Of a stretch of 43,167 nt of DNA, positions 16,711-24,994 are shown in pieces; the first letter of the stretch is position 1; each line of letters opens with the position of its first letter. A program made the translations under genes and the position numbers. A model generated the notes under the pieces. That model saw only the letters and a program-made list of their open reading frames with translations, did not search any database and was not told the DNA's origin. The stretch lies in contig JAFRGW010000050.1 of the NCBI GenBank assembly GCA_017433615.1, positions 1 through 43,167 on the forward strand, given 5' to 3'. The DNA is from Eubacterium sp. Lineage in GTDB: Bacteria > Bacillota > Clostridia > Lachnospirales > Lachnospiraceae.

Positions 16711-17497
16711 CCGGGATGAAAGCAGAAAACAAATAATAACTTCCGTAAATGCTTTAAAAACAGATTACAGTACATACCAGTTCAATCTAAAAGAATGGAT
16801 CGTTACATTGGCAGCCGGGGCTGCGGCAGGTCTGGCAGTGGTCTGGATCTGTTACAGCAGCTGGTATGCGCTGCCGGTAATGATTCCCGTGATGCTGGTT
16901 GTGATCCGCATGCGCAGGCAGAATCTCTGTAAAGAGCGGATCAGGACACTGGAAGTGCATTTCAGAGAATTCCTGTCATCACTGTATTCCAATCTGGCTG
17001 CCGGTTATTCTCTGGAAAACAGTGTGCGCGCAGCAGAAACAGATCTGGCAAAACTGTTTGGTGCGGCGGATCCGCTCGTGCAGGAACTGAAACAGATCTG
17101 CAGAGAGATTTCGATACAGATCCCGGTGGAACGTCTGTTTTATGATTTCGGGATCAGAAGCTGCTCGGAGGACATTCGCAGCTTTGGGGAGGTGCTGATG
17201 ATTGTGAAGCGCACCGGCGGGAGTATGGACCGGGTATTGAAAACCTGCAGGCGTACGATCGGGGACCGGATCGATACCCGGCAGGAGATCGAGACCATTA
17301 TCGCAGCCAAGCGGTACGAACAGAGACTGATGTCCCTGATGCCGGCGGGTATTATCCTGTATCTGCGTCTGTCATTTGGCAGTTTTATGGACTGTCTTTA
17401 TGGGAATCTGACGGGCGTACTGATCATGACGGCGGCGCTGGCAGTGTATCTGGCGGCATTTTATCTGGGGACAAAAATGGTACAGATTGAGGTTTAG
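16691..17497 (+). CDS. tadB: TadB-like inner-membrane platform protein (T2SF domain)
   Basis: A 268-residue polytopic protein of the type II secretion F family, the membrane platform for the pilus motor. Two membrane helices lie near residues 38-75, then the T2SF cytoplasmic domain (HFREFLSSLYSNLAAGYSLE, VERLFYDFGIRS, FGEVLMIVKRTGG, RQEIETIIAAKRYEQRLMSL), and a final helix pair. The start is the ATG at 16691, overlapping the end of cpaF; the longer frame from 16595 is read-through of coding sequence. It works with TadC. Confidence 0.9.
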   Translation: MGRKKHNRDESRKQIITSVNALKTDYSTYQFNLKEWIVTLAAGAAAGLAVVWICYSSWYALPVMIPVMLVVIRMRRQNLCKERIRTLEVHFREFLSSLYSNLAAGYSLENSVRAAETDLAKLFGAADPLVQELKQICREISIQIPVERLFYDFGIRSCSEDIRSFGEVLMIVKRTGGSMDRVLKTCRRTIGDRIDTRQEIETIIAAKRYEQRLMSLMPAGIILYLRLSFGSFMDCLYGNLTGVLIMTAALAVYLAAFYLGTKMVQIEV

Positions 17498-17501
17498 AAA
17501 A

Positions 17502-18758
17502 ATGATTTTACTGACGTTAATCACAGCTGCTGTTTTGATCTTTTTGTACCGGCGGGAGCATCTGGAGCGCAGAATGCTGCTGATTCTGCTCGCACTGGAT
17601 CTTGCCGGGGGAGCCGTTTCCGTAAAGAATCTGGCAGAACACAGAAACAGCGGGCTCACGGAACTCCCGATGGAATCACTCGAAGCGGCCGGCAGTATTT
17701 CGCTGGATGTTGAGACGGATGCGGGGGAGCAGTACACCATTGCGGTAGAGGCGCCGGAACGAAGGATCCCGGATGAAAAAGTGCGGGAATATCTGCAGGC
17801 GGCGGCAGAGGAACTGGAGACACTGGTTCTGGGAAGAAATGAGACCTGTGATCATATCGCATACAATTTGAATCTGCCTGCTGAGGTCGGGGATGCACCA
17901 GTTCATGTGGAATGGTATTCGGATCAGCCGGAGGTAATCGGTTTTGACGGAGAGATTTGCCCGGGTGTACCTGCAGGCGGTACGGATGTGAACATTTCAG
18001 CGGAACTGTCCCTGCAGGACGAAACAGAGAACTGGCAGCGCAGGATCAAGGTGCTTCCGTCGAAGGAGGAGACACAGGTCCAGGCGGAAATTCTCTACGA
18101 GAGCAACGAGCTGAATCGGGATGCAGACGAGGAAGAGACCGTCTATCGGCTTCCGGCAGAGGCAGCCGGGCGAAAACTGAAATGGTCAGAGCCGGAATCC
18201 TCCGACGGAAATATTCTGTCTGTGCTGGCGCTCCTCGGCGGGCTTCTCGGCTTTCTGGCAGGCAGGGAGAAGGAAGAAAAGATCCGTGCTGCGCACCAGG
18301 AAGAGCTGTTGCAGGATTATCCGGAACTGCTCAGCAAAATCCAGCTTTATCTGAGTACGGGACTCGGGATGCGGACAATATTCGAGCGAATTACAGGCGA
18401 ATATCAGGCACGCAGGCAGAGCGGTTTTCCCGAGCGGGCAGCCTATGAAGCTGTGCGGCGGGCTGTCCACCAGATGAAGAGCGGTGTGACAGAACTGGAG
18501 GCGTATGACAATTTCGGAAAGGCCTGTGCGATACCCTGTTACAGAGCGCTCGCACTCCTGCTCTCACAGAATCTGAAGAAGGGCGGTGCAGGAATTATGC
18601 CGCAGCTGGAGCGCGAAGTACAGGAGTCATTTGAGACCCGGAAGCGGAGAGCGCGTGCGGAAGGGGAGAAAACAACTGTAAAGCTGCTGCTTCCCATGGC
18701 CATGATGCTGATGGTTGTAATGGCGCTGATCCTGATACCGGCATTTCTGAGTATCTGA
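17502..18758 (+). CDS. tadC: TadC-like T2SF protein with an extracytoplasmic Ig-like insert
   Basis: A 418-residue protein, much longer than a usual TadC (about 300). After two N-terminal helices comes a roughly 170-residue hydrophilic region before the next membrane helix (NILSVLALLGGLLGFLAG). Within it, CDHIAYNLNLPAEVG, then HVEWYSDQPEVIGFDGEI and INVNIS-type strands to RRIKVLPS, resemble the reduced bacterial Ig-like domains of Firmicutes surface proteins. The C-terminal part is a standard T2SF domain (ELLSKIQLYLSTGLGMRTIF, LALLLSQNLKKGG) with a last helix pair. The ATG at 17502 is chosen because GAGG lies 9 bases upstream; a TTG at 17487 is in frame. Confidence 0.85.
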   Translation: MILLTLITAAVLIFLYRREHLERRMLLILLALDLAGGAVSVKNLAEHRNSGLTELPMESLEAAGSISLDVETDAGEQYTIAVEAPERRIPDEKVREYLQAAAEELETLVLGRNETCDHIAYNLNLPAEVGDAPVHVEWYSDQPEVIGFDGEICPGVPAGGTDVNISAELSLQDETENWQRRIKVLPSKEETQVQAEILYESNELNRDADEEETVYRLPAEAAGRKLKWSEPESSDGNILSVLALLGGLLGFLAGREKEEKIRAAHQEELLQDYPELLSKIQLYLSTGLGMRTIFERITGEYQARRQSGFPERAAYEAVRRAVHQMKSGVTELEAYDNFGKACAIPCYRALALLLSQNLKKGGAGIMPQLEREVQESFETRKRRARAEGEKTTVKLLLPMAMMLMVVMALILIPAFLSI

Positions 18759-18786
18759 TAATCAAAACATTATAAGTGCTGAGCCG

Positions 18787-18838
18787 GCGCAGGTTTGTCT
18801 GCTGCCGGATGGATTACGAAAGGCACAGGTGCCTGCGC
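18787..18838 (+). other. Intra-operon RNA structure before the pilin gene
   Basis: GCGCAGG (18787-18793) pairs with CCTGCGC (18832-18838), enclosing a smaller GGCAC/GTGCC hairpin. There is no T-run. Placed 46 bases before the pilin start, it could stabilise a processed pilin mRNA. Confidence 0.4.
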
Positions 18839-18883
18839 ATCTGATGGTGTGATAAAGACAAAACGGGGAAGGAGGTGAAGCAG

Positions 18884-19051
18884 ATGCATGAACTTGAGAT
18901 TTTTCTGGAGGATGAAGAAGCGGTTGGTGTTGTGGAGATTATTCTGATTATCGTGGTCCTGATCGGTCTGGTCCTGATTTTCAAGGAACAGCTGACCACC
19001 CTTGTGAAGAATATTTTATCTAAGATTTCGAAGCAGGCAAATTCTGTCTGA
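18884..19051 (+). CDS. flp: Flp-type major pilin, 55 aa
   Basis: A small pilin that builds the Flp fibre. After a 13-residue acidic leader (MHELEIFLEDEEA) comes the hydrophobic core VGVVEIILIIVVLIGLVLIF, then a short amphipathic tail (KEQLTTLVKNILSKI). Glu18 falls at +5 if cleavage is after Ala13 (A|VGVVE), the spacing used by Flp pilins, though the usual residue before the cut is Gly. Firmicutes Flp pilins have the same EIVLII-type core. The start has a perfect AAGGAGGTGA, the strongest ribosome-binding site in the operon, which fits a major structural subunit. It has its own spacers on both sides. Confidence 0.9.
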   Translation: MHELEIFLEDEEAVGVVEIILIIVVLIGLVLIFKEQLTTLVKNILSKISKQANSV

Positions 19052-19098
19052 ATGGGAAGATATCGGGCAAATGACAGGAACGGGAGGAGACAGCACAG

Positions 19099-20520
19099 AT
19101 GAAAAAAGCAAGTATCACACTTTACCTGTGCCTGATTCTGAGTGTACTTCTCTCTCTGATCGCAGTTTCATTTTATTCAGCCCGGATTGCGGCAGGCAGA
19201 GCAATGCTTGCCTGTTCACTGGAAGAGGGAATGTTTTCGCTGTTTGGAGAATATGATAGTGAACTGTTTGAACGGTATGGGCTGATGTTTCTGGATGGCG
19301 GACGCGGGACATCGTCTCTGCGGCTGCATAAATTGACGGACAGGACGGAACAGTACGCCTCTTATATCGTAAATCCGGGCAGGGATACCGGCGGGAATGT
19401 GCCGGTGGCAATGACCGTGCCGGCTGCATCCATTACAGGGTATGTTCTGGCAACCGACGGCGGCGGCGAGGCATTCAGGCGGCAGGTGTGCACTGCGATG
19501 AAAGGACGGCTGGTGGGAAATGCCGCCAGGAATGCACTGCGCCTGTCTCAGGAGACACAGAATCTTGCAGAGACACAGCGCAGCGAAATGCAGGAAAACC
19601 TGAGTGATGATACTGTGACAGAGTCAGAGCAGGCGGCTGCGGATGCCATTGATCTGGGTCCGGACTATTCAGATCCGCGGGACAGTGTCGCAGCCGCAAG
19701 GCGCATGGGGATTATGAATCTGGTCATTCCTGCAGGCAGGACAGTATCCGCCGGGACGGTTAATCTGTCCGATTTGCCGTCCGGACGTTCGCTTCAGCGG
19801 GGAATCGGCGGGATCGCGGTGAGTAAGAAAGGACTGGCAGATCATGCACTTCTGATGGAATATGCAGTGGAGATGTTTCATTGCTTTACATCTGCAGATG
19901 AGACAGATCAGAGCGGTCTGCAGTATCAGCTTGAATATCTGCTCTGCGGGAAAGGATCGGATGCAGAGAATCTGAAAGGAACACTGAATCGCCTGATGCT
20001 GATGCGTGAGGCATCCAATCTTGCATTTCTTACGGCAAACCCCGGGAAGCGGTCGGAATCGCTTGCAGCTGCTACAACAGTGGCAGGGCTGCTTGGCGTA
20101 CCATATCTTGCACCGCTGATTGCGGTCGGAATCCGGGCTGCGTGGGCATATGCAGAAGGGGTATTAGATCTGCGGAGACTTCTGAACGGAGAAAAAGTAT
20201 CTCTGGTCAAGACGGAAGAGAACTGGCAGCTTTCGATCAGTCAGCTGCCGGTATTTCTGAACAGTTCCGAATCAGGCGGAGAGGAAGACAGCGATGGTCT
20301 TGACTATGAAGGCTATCTGCGGCTGCTGCTCATGATAAAGAGTGACACAGATCTGACAAAAGGCCTGATGGACCTCGTTGAGGATACTATGCGACATACA
20401 GAAGGGAAAAGCAGTTTTCGAATCGACAATTGCATTGATGCAATGTCCATGGAACTTGCAGTGACAGCAGAAGGAAGAGAACTCAAAACGTATGAGCAGT
20501 ATGGATATGGCATGAATTAG
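19099..20520 (+). CDS. DUF5702-like Tad-locus protein
   Basis: A 473-residue protein with one N-terminal hydrophobic segment (ITLYLCLILSVLLSLIAVSF) preceded by MKKA, like a TadG/TadE-type N-terminus, and a long extracytoplasmic part. The look (FSLFGEYDSELFERYGLMFLDG, HCFTSADETDQSGLQYQLEYLLCGKGS) matches what is annotated as DUF5702 in Clostridia Tad loci. It probably anchors the pilus or shapes its base, by analogy with TadG. The ribosome-binding site is GGAGGAG. The middle (about residues 140-190) is Gln/Glu-rich and may be coiled. Confidence 0.75.
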   Translation: MKKASITLYLCLILSVLLSLIAVSFYSARIAAGRAMLACSLEEGMFSLFGEYDSELFERYGLMFLDGGRGTSSLRLHKLTDRTEQYASYIVNPGRDTGGNVPVAMTVPAASITGYVLATDGGGEAFRRQVCTAMKGRLVGNAARNALRLSQETQNLAETQRSEMQENLSDDTVTESEQAAADAIDLGPDYSDPRDSVAAARRMGIMNLVIPAGRTVSAGTVNLSDLPSGRSLQRGIGGIAVSKKGLADHALLMEYAVEMFHCFTSADETDQSGLQYQLEYLLCGKGSDAENLKGTLNRLMLMREASNLAFLTANPGKRSESLAAATTVAGLLGVPYLAPLIAVGIRAAWAYAEGVLDLRRLLNGEKVSLVKTEENWQLSISQLPVFLNSSESGGEEDSDGLDYEGYLRLLLMIKSDTDLTKGLMDLVEDTMRHTEGKSSFRIDNCIDAMSMELAVTAEGRELKTYEQYGYGMN

Positions 20521-20530
20521 GAGTATCTAT

Positions 20531-20947
20531 ATGAAAACAGCTGACTGGACCGGACTGGTGATTCTCGGATGCAATGCGTTACAGGACATTAGAAAAAGGG
20601 AAATATTTCTCATCCCGACGCTGGCGGCTGCGGCAGCCGGAACTGTTTGGATGATTCAGTCCGGGCAGTTGAATGCCGGCGGGTTTTTGATGGCAGTGCT
20701 GCCGGGAATGCTGCTGATGCTGATGGCGCTTGCCACAGCAGGCGAGGTCGGGTTCGGTGATGGAATTGTCCTTCTGGCAGCCGGGATCTGGGGCGGGTTT
20801 CCGCAGATTTTGTATATCGCGGCCGGCGGGGTGTTTTTGTCGGCGGCTGTATCCGGTGTTTTGCTGATCAGCCGCAGCCGGGTCCGAAGCATCCCGATGG
20901 TTCCGTTTTTCCTGGCGGCAGCCGTTTTATATCTCAGTGGAAGATGA
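20531..20947 (+). CDS. Second, short prepilin peptidase (A24 family)
   Basis: A 138-residue polytopic protein. Catalytic Asp motifs are NALQDIRKREI (near residue 19) and VGFGDGIVLLAAG, matching the GxGD box of A24 peptidases. It lacks the N-terminal methylase domain, as is normal for Tad-type enzymes. The ribosome-binding site AGGAG overlaps the end of the previous gene by context. With the peptidase at 13590 this locus has two, one next to the pilin side and one next to the pseudopilin genes. Confidence 0.8.
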   Translation: MKTADWTGLVILGCNALQDIRKREIFLIPTLAAAAAGTVWMIQSGQLNAGGFLMAVLPGMLLMLMALATAGEVGFGDGIVLLAAGIWGGFPQILYIAAGGVFLSAAVSGVLLISRSRVRSIPMVPFFLAAAVLYLSGR

Positions 20948-21043
20948 TAGCTGCCTCTATGAGCAGCGAGCAGCAAAAAAGTCTCAGTGGCGGGACTTAA
21001 ATCAGACGGCGGCCAGCTATTTCTCCGCAAAGGCGGAAACTGG

Positions 21044-21511
21044 ATGAGGAATATGATGGAAAAACAACGAAAAAGACTGATATCCGGAGAATACCTGAAA
21101 CGTGCATCCATGACGGTAGAGAGTGCTGTAATTGTCCCGATGGCAGTTGTGCTGCTGGCACTGCTGATTGTTTTAACTTTTTATGTTCATAACCGGACGT
21201 GGTATATCTGCGCAGCCTGTGAGGCGGCGGTGCGCGGTAATATGCCGGTGGCGGAAGGCAGTCATGAGGCTGAGGATTCTGCCCGGAAGCTTGCACAGCA
21301 GCGGATTACGGATCAGGTTATGCCGGGAAGTGATCCGTCACTGGATATTTCAGTGGGGAAAAAGAGTACATCGGTACAATATGCCGGTCAGACATATGTC
21401 ATGTTCAGCCGGTATCTGACACCGTTCCGGGTGCAGCTGAAAGCAGATCAAGTGCGGCCTGAAACATTTGTAAGAACTTTATGGAGTGGAGGCGGCTATC
21501 ATGCAGATTGA
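21044..21511 (+). CDS. TadE-like pseudopilin 1
   Basis: A 155-residue protein with the TadE pattern: basic N-terminus, then RASMTVESAVIVPMAVVLLA with the conserved Glu of a prepilin-type segment and a single helix, then a short extracytoplasmic domain. The ATG at 21044 follows AAAGGCGG; an in-frame GTG at 20987 is less likely. Its end overlaps the start of the FHA gene by 11 bases. The same RASMTVE motif starts the second TadE-like protein at 23266. Confidence 0.8.
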   Translation: MRNMMEKQRKRLISGEYLKRASMTVESAVIVPMAVVLLALLIVLTFYVHNRTWYICAACEAAVRGNMPVAEGSHEAEDSARKLAQQRITDQVMPGSDPSLDISVGKKSTSVQYAGQTYVMFSRYLTPFRVQLKADQVRPETFVRTLWSGGGYHAD

Positions 21512-23081
21512 ATATCAACGGGATCTGAGAGATCATTATATGGTGTTACATGGTTCACAGCAGCTTCCCAGTGATTCTTATCAGATTCATATGATTCAGG
21601 AAAACGATCTGCGGGGGTTCATGGACTGTCATACAGAGCTGGTTGATGAGGAAATCCGTTATGCGTACCGGATCACTTCTATGCAGAGTCTGGAGGAAAT
21701 GGCAGCATTAAAACCGGTCGGATCAGCCGTGCTGAGGAATCTGTTTTGTGCAGTGGCTGATGCGCTGGAGGAACTGGAACGGTTTCTTCTGCCGCAGGAT
21801 GGTATGCTGCTCCGGCCGGAATTTATCTTTACAGATGCAATGCAGCAGGCGTTCCGCTTTTGTTATTTTCCGGAAAATACAGTTCCCGTGTCTGAAGGAA
21901 TGAAGGGACTGAGTGAGTTTTTACTGCCGCATCTGGATGAGAGAGACAGAAAAGGCGTGATGCTGGGATTTTCCTTCTACCAGATCTGTGCAGCAGGTGA
22001 GATGACGGAGACAAAACTGAAGGAACTGCTGTATTCAGAAATGGATGCTGCCAAAAGCGGCAGCACGGGAAAAACAGATCCAGGGAACAGCACCGGAGAA
22101 GCAGAGCAGCTGATGCCTGCTCCTGCAGCGCCTGCGCAGAGCGAGCTGACCGCTGAGGAACTGCGGGCGCGGATTCTGGATGATTTCTTTTCTGATGAGG
22201 AAGAGGCAGAAGCAGCACGAAAAGAACAGTCCCGCAGACGTCTGCTGTGGTTTTTGCTGATGACAGCCTGTGCCCTCGGAACAGCTGCGGTACTGGCTCT
22301 GAACGGATGGGTGCAGTCAGGACTGGGCGCAGGAGTCCTGATCGAAGCCGCAGCAATTTTGCTATGGCGGAAACGGGGCGCGCTGGCCATGTTCAGAAGC
22401 AGAATACGGCAAAGACGGAAAGATGGAAACACGGATGAACCGGACTGGTATCAGGAAGTAGATGCCGGCTGGCAGACGTATGAGGAACGCGCAGAAGAAC
22501 TGGAGCAGATGGAAACAGAGACAGCAACTGCGGTATCTGAGCCTGTCCCGCCGGTAGTACCCGGCAAAATAACCGGCAGATCTGCCAGCATATATGGTGT
22601 GCAGGCGTCCGCTTATCCGGCTCCGTCTTACAGCGGAATATCCGGCTCTGGTTATGAAGAGACCGTCTGGCTCGGAGAAAATGCTGCAATAGGTACACAA
22701 ATGAACGCCTGGCTGGAGCAATCGGATGATAACAGCAAGTCGGGTGATGCCGGCAGAGAAAACACAAACGGCAATGCAGCAGTTTTATCAGGATCCCGGA
22801 CCGGCGGAAGCAGGAACAGCCGGATTCCGCTGACAGAGAAAGAACACCTAATCGGGAAAAATACAGAAGTCTGTGATATTGTGGCTGCTTCGTCTGCTGT
22901 CAGCAGGATGCATGCGCGTTTGATCCGTCAGGAGCAGGGCTACACGGTCACAGATCTGCGGTCAAGAAACGGGACATTTCTGAATGGAAAAATGCTGGAG
23001 GCGGGAAGGGCTTATGAACTACAGAGCGGAGACAGCATCCGTTTTGCGGATCTGACATTTCAATACTGGTGTGTAACATAG
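21501..23081 (+). CDS. DUF6382-like protein with C-terminal FHA domain
   Basis: A 526-residue protein. The N-terminal 180 residues (YQRDLRDHYMVLHGS, SLEEMAALKPVGSAVLRNLF, LLPQDGMLLRPEFIF) match the DUF6382 type found in Clostridia Tad loci. A low-complexity linker and two membrane helices near 240-285 follow, then a variable region, then an FHA domain at the end (HLIGKNTEVCDIVAAS, VSRMHARLI, VTDLRSRNGTFLNG). FHA domains bind phospho-threonine, so pilus assembly may be under Ser/Thr kinase control; no kinase gene is in the window. The start at 21501 has GGAGGCGG before it. Confidence 0.85.
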   Translation: MQIEYQRDLRDHYMVLHGSQQLPSDSYQIHMIQENDLRGFMDCHTELVDEEIRYAYRITSMQSLEEMAALKPVGSAVLRNLFCAVADALEELERFLLPQDGMLLRPEFIFTDAMQQAFRFCYFPENTVPVSEGMKGLSEFLLPHLDERDRKGVMLGFSFYQICAAGEMTETKLKELLYSEMDAAKSGSTGKTDPGNSTGEAEQLMPAPAAPAQSELTAEELRARILDDFFSDEEEAEAARKEQSRRRLLWFLLMTACALGTAAVLALNGWVQSGLGAGVLIEAAAILLWRKRGALAMFRSRIRQRRKDGNTDEPDWYQEVDAGWQTYEERAEELEQMETETATAVSEPVPPVVPGKITGRSASIYGVQASAYPAPSYSGISGSGYEETVWLGENAAIGTQMNAWLEQSDDNSKSGDAGRENTNGNAAVLSGSRTGGSRNSRIPLTEKEHLIGKNTEVCDIVAASSAVSRMHARLIRQEQGYTVTDLRSRNGTFLNGKMLEAGRAYELQSGDSIRFADLTFQYWCVT

Positions 23082-23206
23082 AGAGGAAATTGTCCGGCTG
23101 ATCAGACGGATGAAGGAAAAGAATTCCGAAACGAATAAGAAGAACAAAGAACCAAGAGAAAAAGAAAACCGGAGGTGAATAAGGACAGCGCATCGAAAAC
23201 GATCGG

Positions 23207-23238
23207 CGGACGCCTGTACAGGTTCGTGCAGGCGTCCG
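23207..23238 (+). other. Perfect 10-bp hairpin before the second TadE-like gene
   Basis: CGGACGCCTG pairs exactly with CAGGCGTCCG across a 12-base loop. No T-run follows, and the ribosome-binding site of the next gene is about 15 bases on. The rest of 23082-23265 shows no gene. Confidence 0.5.
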
Positions 23239-23265
23239 GTTACAATAAAGGGAGAAATCAAAAGC

Positions 23266-24006
23266 ATGAGAAAAATGGATTTACGGCGCGCAAGTATGAC
23301 AGTTGAGGCGGCATTTTCGCTGCCGTTTTTCTTTTTGTGTATGGTGATGCTGATCTGTGCGCTTGATGTGTATGGCGTATATGCAAAAAAGACAATTGAA
23401 CTGCAGCAAACGGCAGAGAAAACAGCGGCAGCGGCAGGAAGCGGCATGTCAGCCTTTGGAATTCACACTGCCCCATCAGGAAGCGCTGCCGGAACGGGTT
23501 CTGCCGGCGGTAGAACGCTGGAGGATGGAATTATCGATATACCTGGTTCGGTACGATTCCGGGTTCCGGGATTTGCATTTGATGCGGCGACAATCAGGCT
23601 CAGATGCCGCGGACGTGTGCGGGCGTGGATCGGTTATTCGGGGGGAGATGAAACAGACGGGGCAGAGGATGAAGACAGGCTTGTATATGTCACGGATTAT
23701 GAGAGTGTTTATCATACTTCATCGGACTGTACACATCTTGATCTCTCCTGGGAGGCAGTGTCTGCGGCAGATGCAGCCCGCAGAAAGAATCTGTCCGGAA
23801 AACATTACCATGCCTGTGAAAAATGTATCGGCAGCGGCGGGGTTAATGGAGTTGTGTATATTTCGCCGCAGGGAGATAGTTATCACAACGCGGCGGGATG
23901 CAGCGGACTCACCAGGCATGTTCATCTGGTGAAGGAGTCAGAGGTTTCAGGGATTCATATCTGCAGCAGATGCGCGGCGAAGGAAAAAGAGAAAACAGCA
24001 GCATAG
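23266..24006 (+). CDS. TadE-like pseudopilin 2 with two Cys/His modules
   Basis: A 246-residue protein. The N-terminus RASMTVEAAFSLPFFFLCMV is a TadE-type segment with the conserved Glu. After a Gly/Ala-rich linker and a beta-rich middle come two tandem modules: VYHTSSDCTHLDL ... HACEKC, and SYHNAAGCSGLTRHVHL ... ICSRC. Each has Y-H-x(4)-C-x(2)-L followed by a C-x2-C about 30 residues on, a pattern seen at the ends of several exported Firmicutes proteins and suited to zinc binding. Such modules are not part of a normal TadE. It is the last gene of the pilus operon and may sit at the tip or base. Confidence 0.78.
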   Translation: MRKMDLRRASMTVEAAFSLPFFFLCMVMLICALDVYGVYAKKTIELQQTAEKTAAAAGSGMSAFGIHTAPSGSAAGTGSAGGRTLEDGIIDIPGSVRFRVPGFAFDAATIRLRCRGRVRAWIGYSGGDETDGAEDEDRLVYVTDYESVYHTSSDCTHLDLSWEAVSAADAARRKNLSGKHYHACEKCIGSGGVNGVVYISPQGDSYHNAAGCSGLTRHVHLVKESEVSGIHICSRCAAKEKEKTAA

Positions 24007-24144
24007 AGAGAAATTGGCTGTACATAAAGCAGCTGGCGGCAGCGTGAAGCAGGAGACAGAAGCCGGCGGTCATCCGGAATCTTGCAAGGTGCCTGTAATC
24101 CGTGGTATCATCAGGGAGGCAGTGCACGGAAGCAGACAGATACA

Positions 24145-24188
24145 TGTGCGCTGCGCAGCTCGCGCGCGATCAAAGATCGCGATTGAAA
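24145..24188 (+). repeat. Dispersed repeat, copy 3 (best copy)
   Basis: TGTGCGCTGCGCAG, then CTCGCGCGCG, then AGATCGCGATTGAAA. It shares about 25 bases with copy 1 and about 40 with copy 2. It ends 20 bases before the rhomboid start. The remainder of 24007-24208 is featureless. Confidence 0.65.
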
Positions 24189-24208
24189 GGGAAAGAAACA
24201 GGGAAGAA

Positions 24209-24868
24209 ATGTCTGAGACGCAGAACTGGCAGCCGGATCCGAATGATGATATTGTAGACCGGATCCTGAAGCGGAAAGATAAAAGCTATCTGAATTTCAT
24301 ACTGATTGCGGTGAACATCATCATGTTCTTTGTCGTGGAGGCAAACGGCGGCAGCAATGATCCTGACAACATGATCCGGTGGGGCGCTGCATACGCGCCG
24401 CTGATCCGGCAGGGTGAGTACTACCGGCTCTTTACTTCCATGTTTCTGCATTTTGGGTTTGAGCATCTGTTCAGCAATATGCTCCTCCTGTTTTTTATCG
24501 GCGATTACATGGAGCGGTACCTCGGCAAGCTGCTGTATCTGCTGCTGTATGTGGCCGGCGGCATCTACGCCGGATGGTTTTCACTCCGCCATGAACTGGC
24601 AGCCGGAGAAGCAGCTGTCTCGGCAGGCGCTTCAGGCGCGATTTTTGCGGTTGTGGGCGGACTGCTGATTCTTGTAATTGTACACCGCGGCAGGCTGGAA
24701 GACCTGACGCTGCGGCGGATGCTGCTCATGGCGGCATTTTCCCTGTGGGTCGGATTCCGGCAGGAAGGCGTGGATGGATACGCCCACCTTGGAGGATTTC
24801 TCGCAGGTGTTATTATTACACTGCTGTTTGTGCCGCTGATTCGTTTCAGAAACGGGCGCGGTGAATAG
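24209..24868 (+). CDS. Rhomboid-family intramembrane serine protease
   Basis: A 219-residue protein with six or so membrane helices. The catalytic Ser142 is in GASGAIFA and the catalytic His193 in YAHLGGFLAG; the conserved H-x3-N type motif is in HFGFEHLFSNM. The ATG at 24209 has CAGGGA upstream, and the frame continuing upstream to 24014 crosses repeat sequence. It follows the Tad operon but may have its own transcript. A role in releasing membrane-tethered surface proteins is possible but unproven. Confidence 0.9.
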   Translation: MSETQNWQPDPNDDIVDRILKRKDKSYLNFILIAVNIIMFFVVEANGGSNDPDNMIRWGAAYAPLIRQGEYYRLFTSMFLHFGFEHLFSNMLLLFFIGDYMERYLGKLLYLLLYVAGGIYAGWFSLRHELAAGEAAVSAGASGAIFAVVGGLLILVIVHRGRLEDLTLRRMLLMAAFSLWVGFRQEGVDGYAHLGGFLAGVIITLLFVPLIRFRNGRGE

Positions 24869-24994
24869 CAGATCTGTGAGATGACGGCGGGGTGTTTTAA
24901 CAAGATCGTTTTGGCAGGAGAATTCCGGTAAGTGAATTCCGGGCAGAGAGATCCAGATGCTGATGTAATGAAAGAGATGGAAGGAGAATAAAAG

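Noticed and set aside
23109-23180. Small lysine-rich frame (22 codons) between the FHA and TadE-like genes
   Set aside because: No ribosome-binding site, and the codon pattern is simple AAG/GAA runs.
24014-24208. N-terminal extension of the rhomboid protein
   Set aside because: The extension translates the dispersed repeat, while the ATG at 24209 has a ribosome-binding site and begins where the family normally does.
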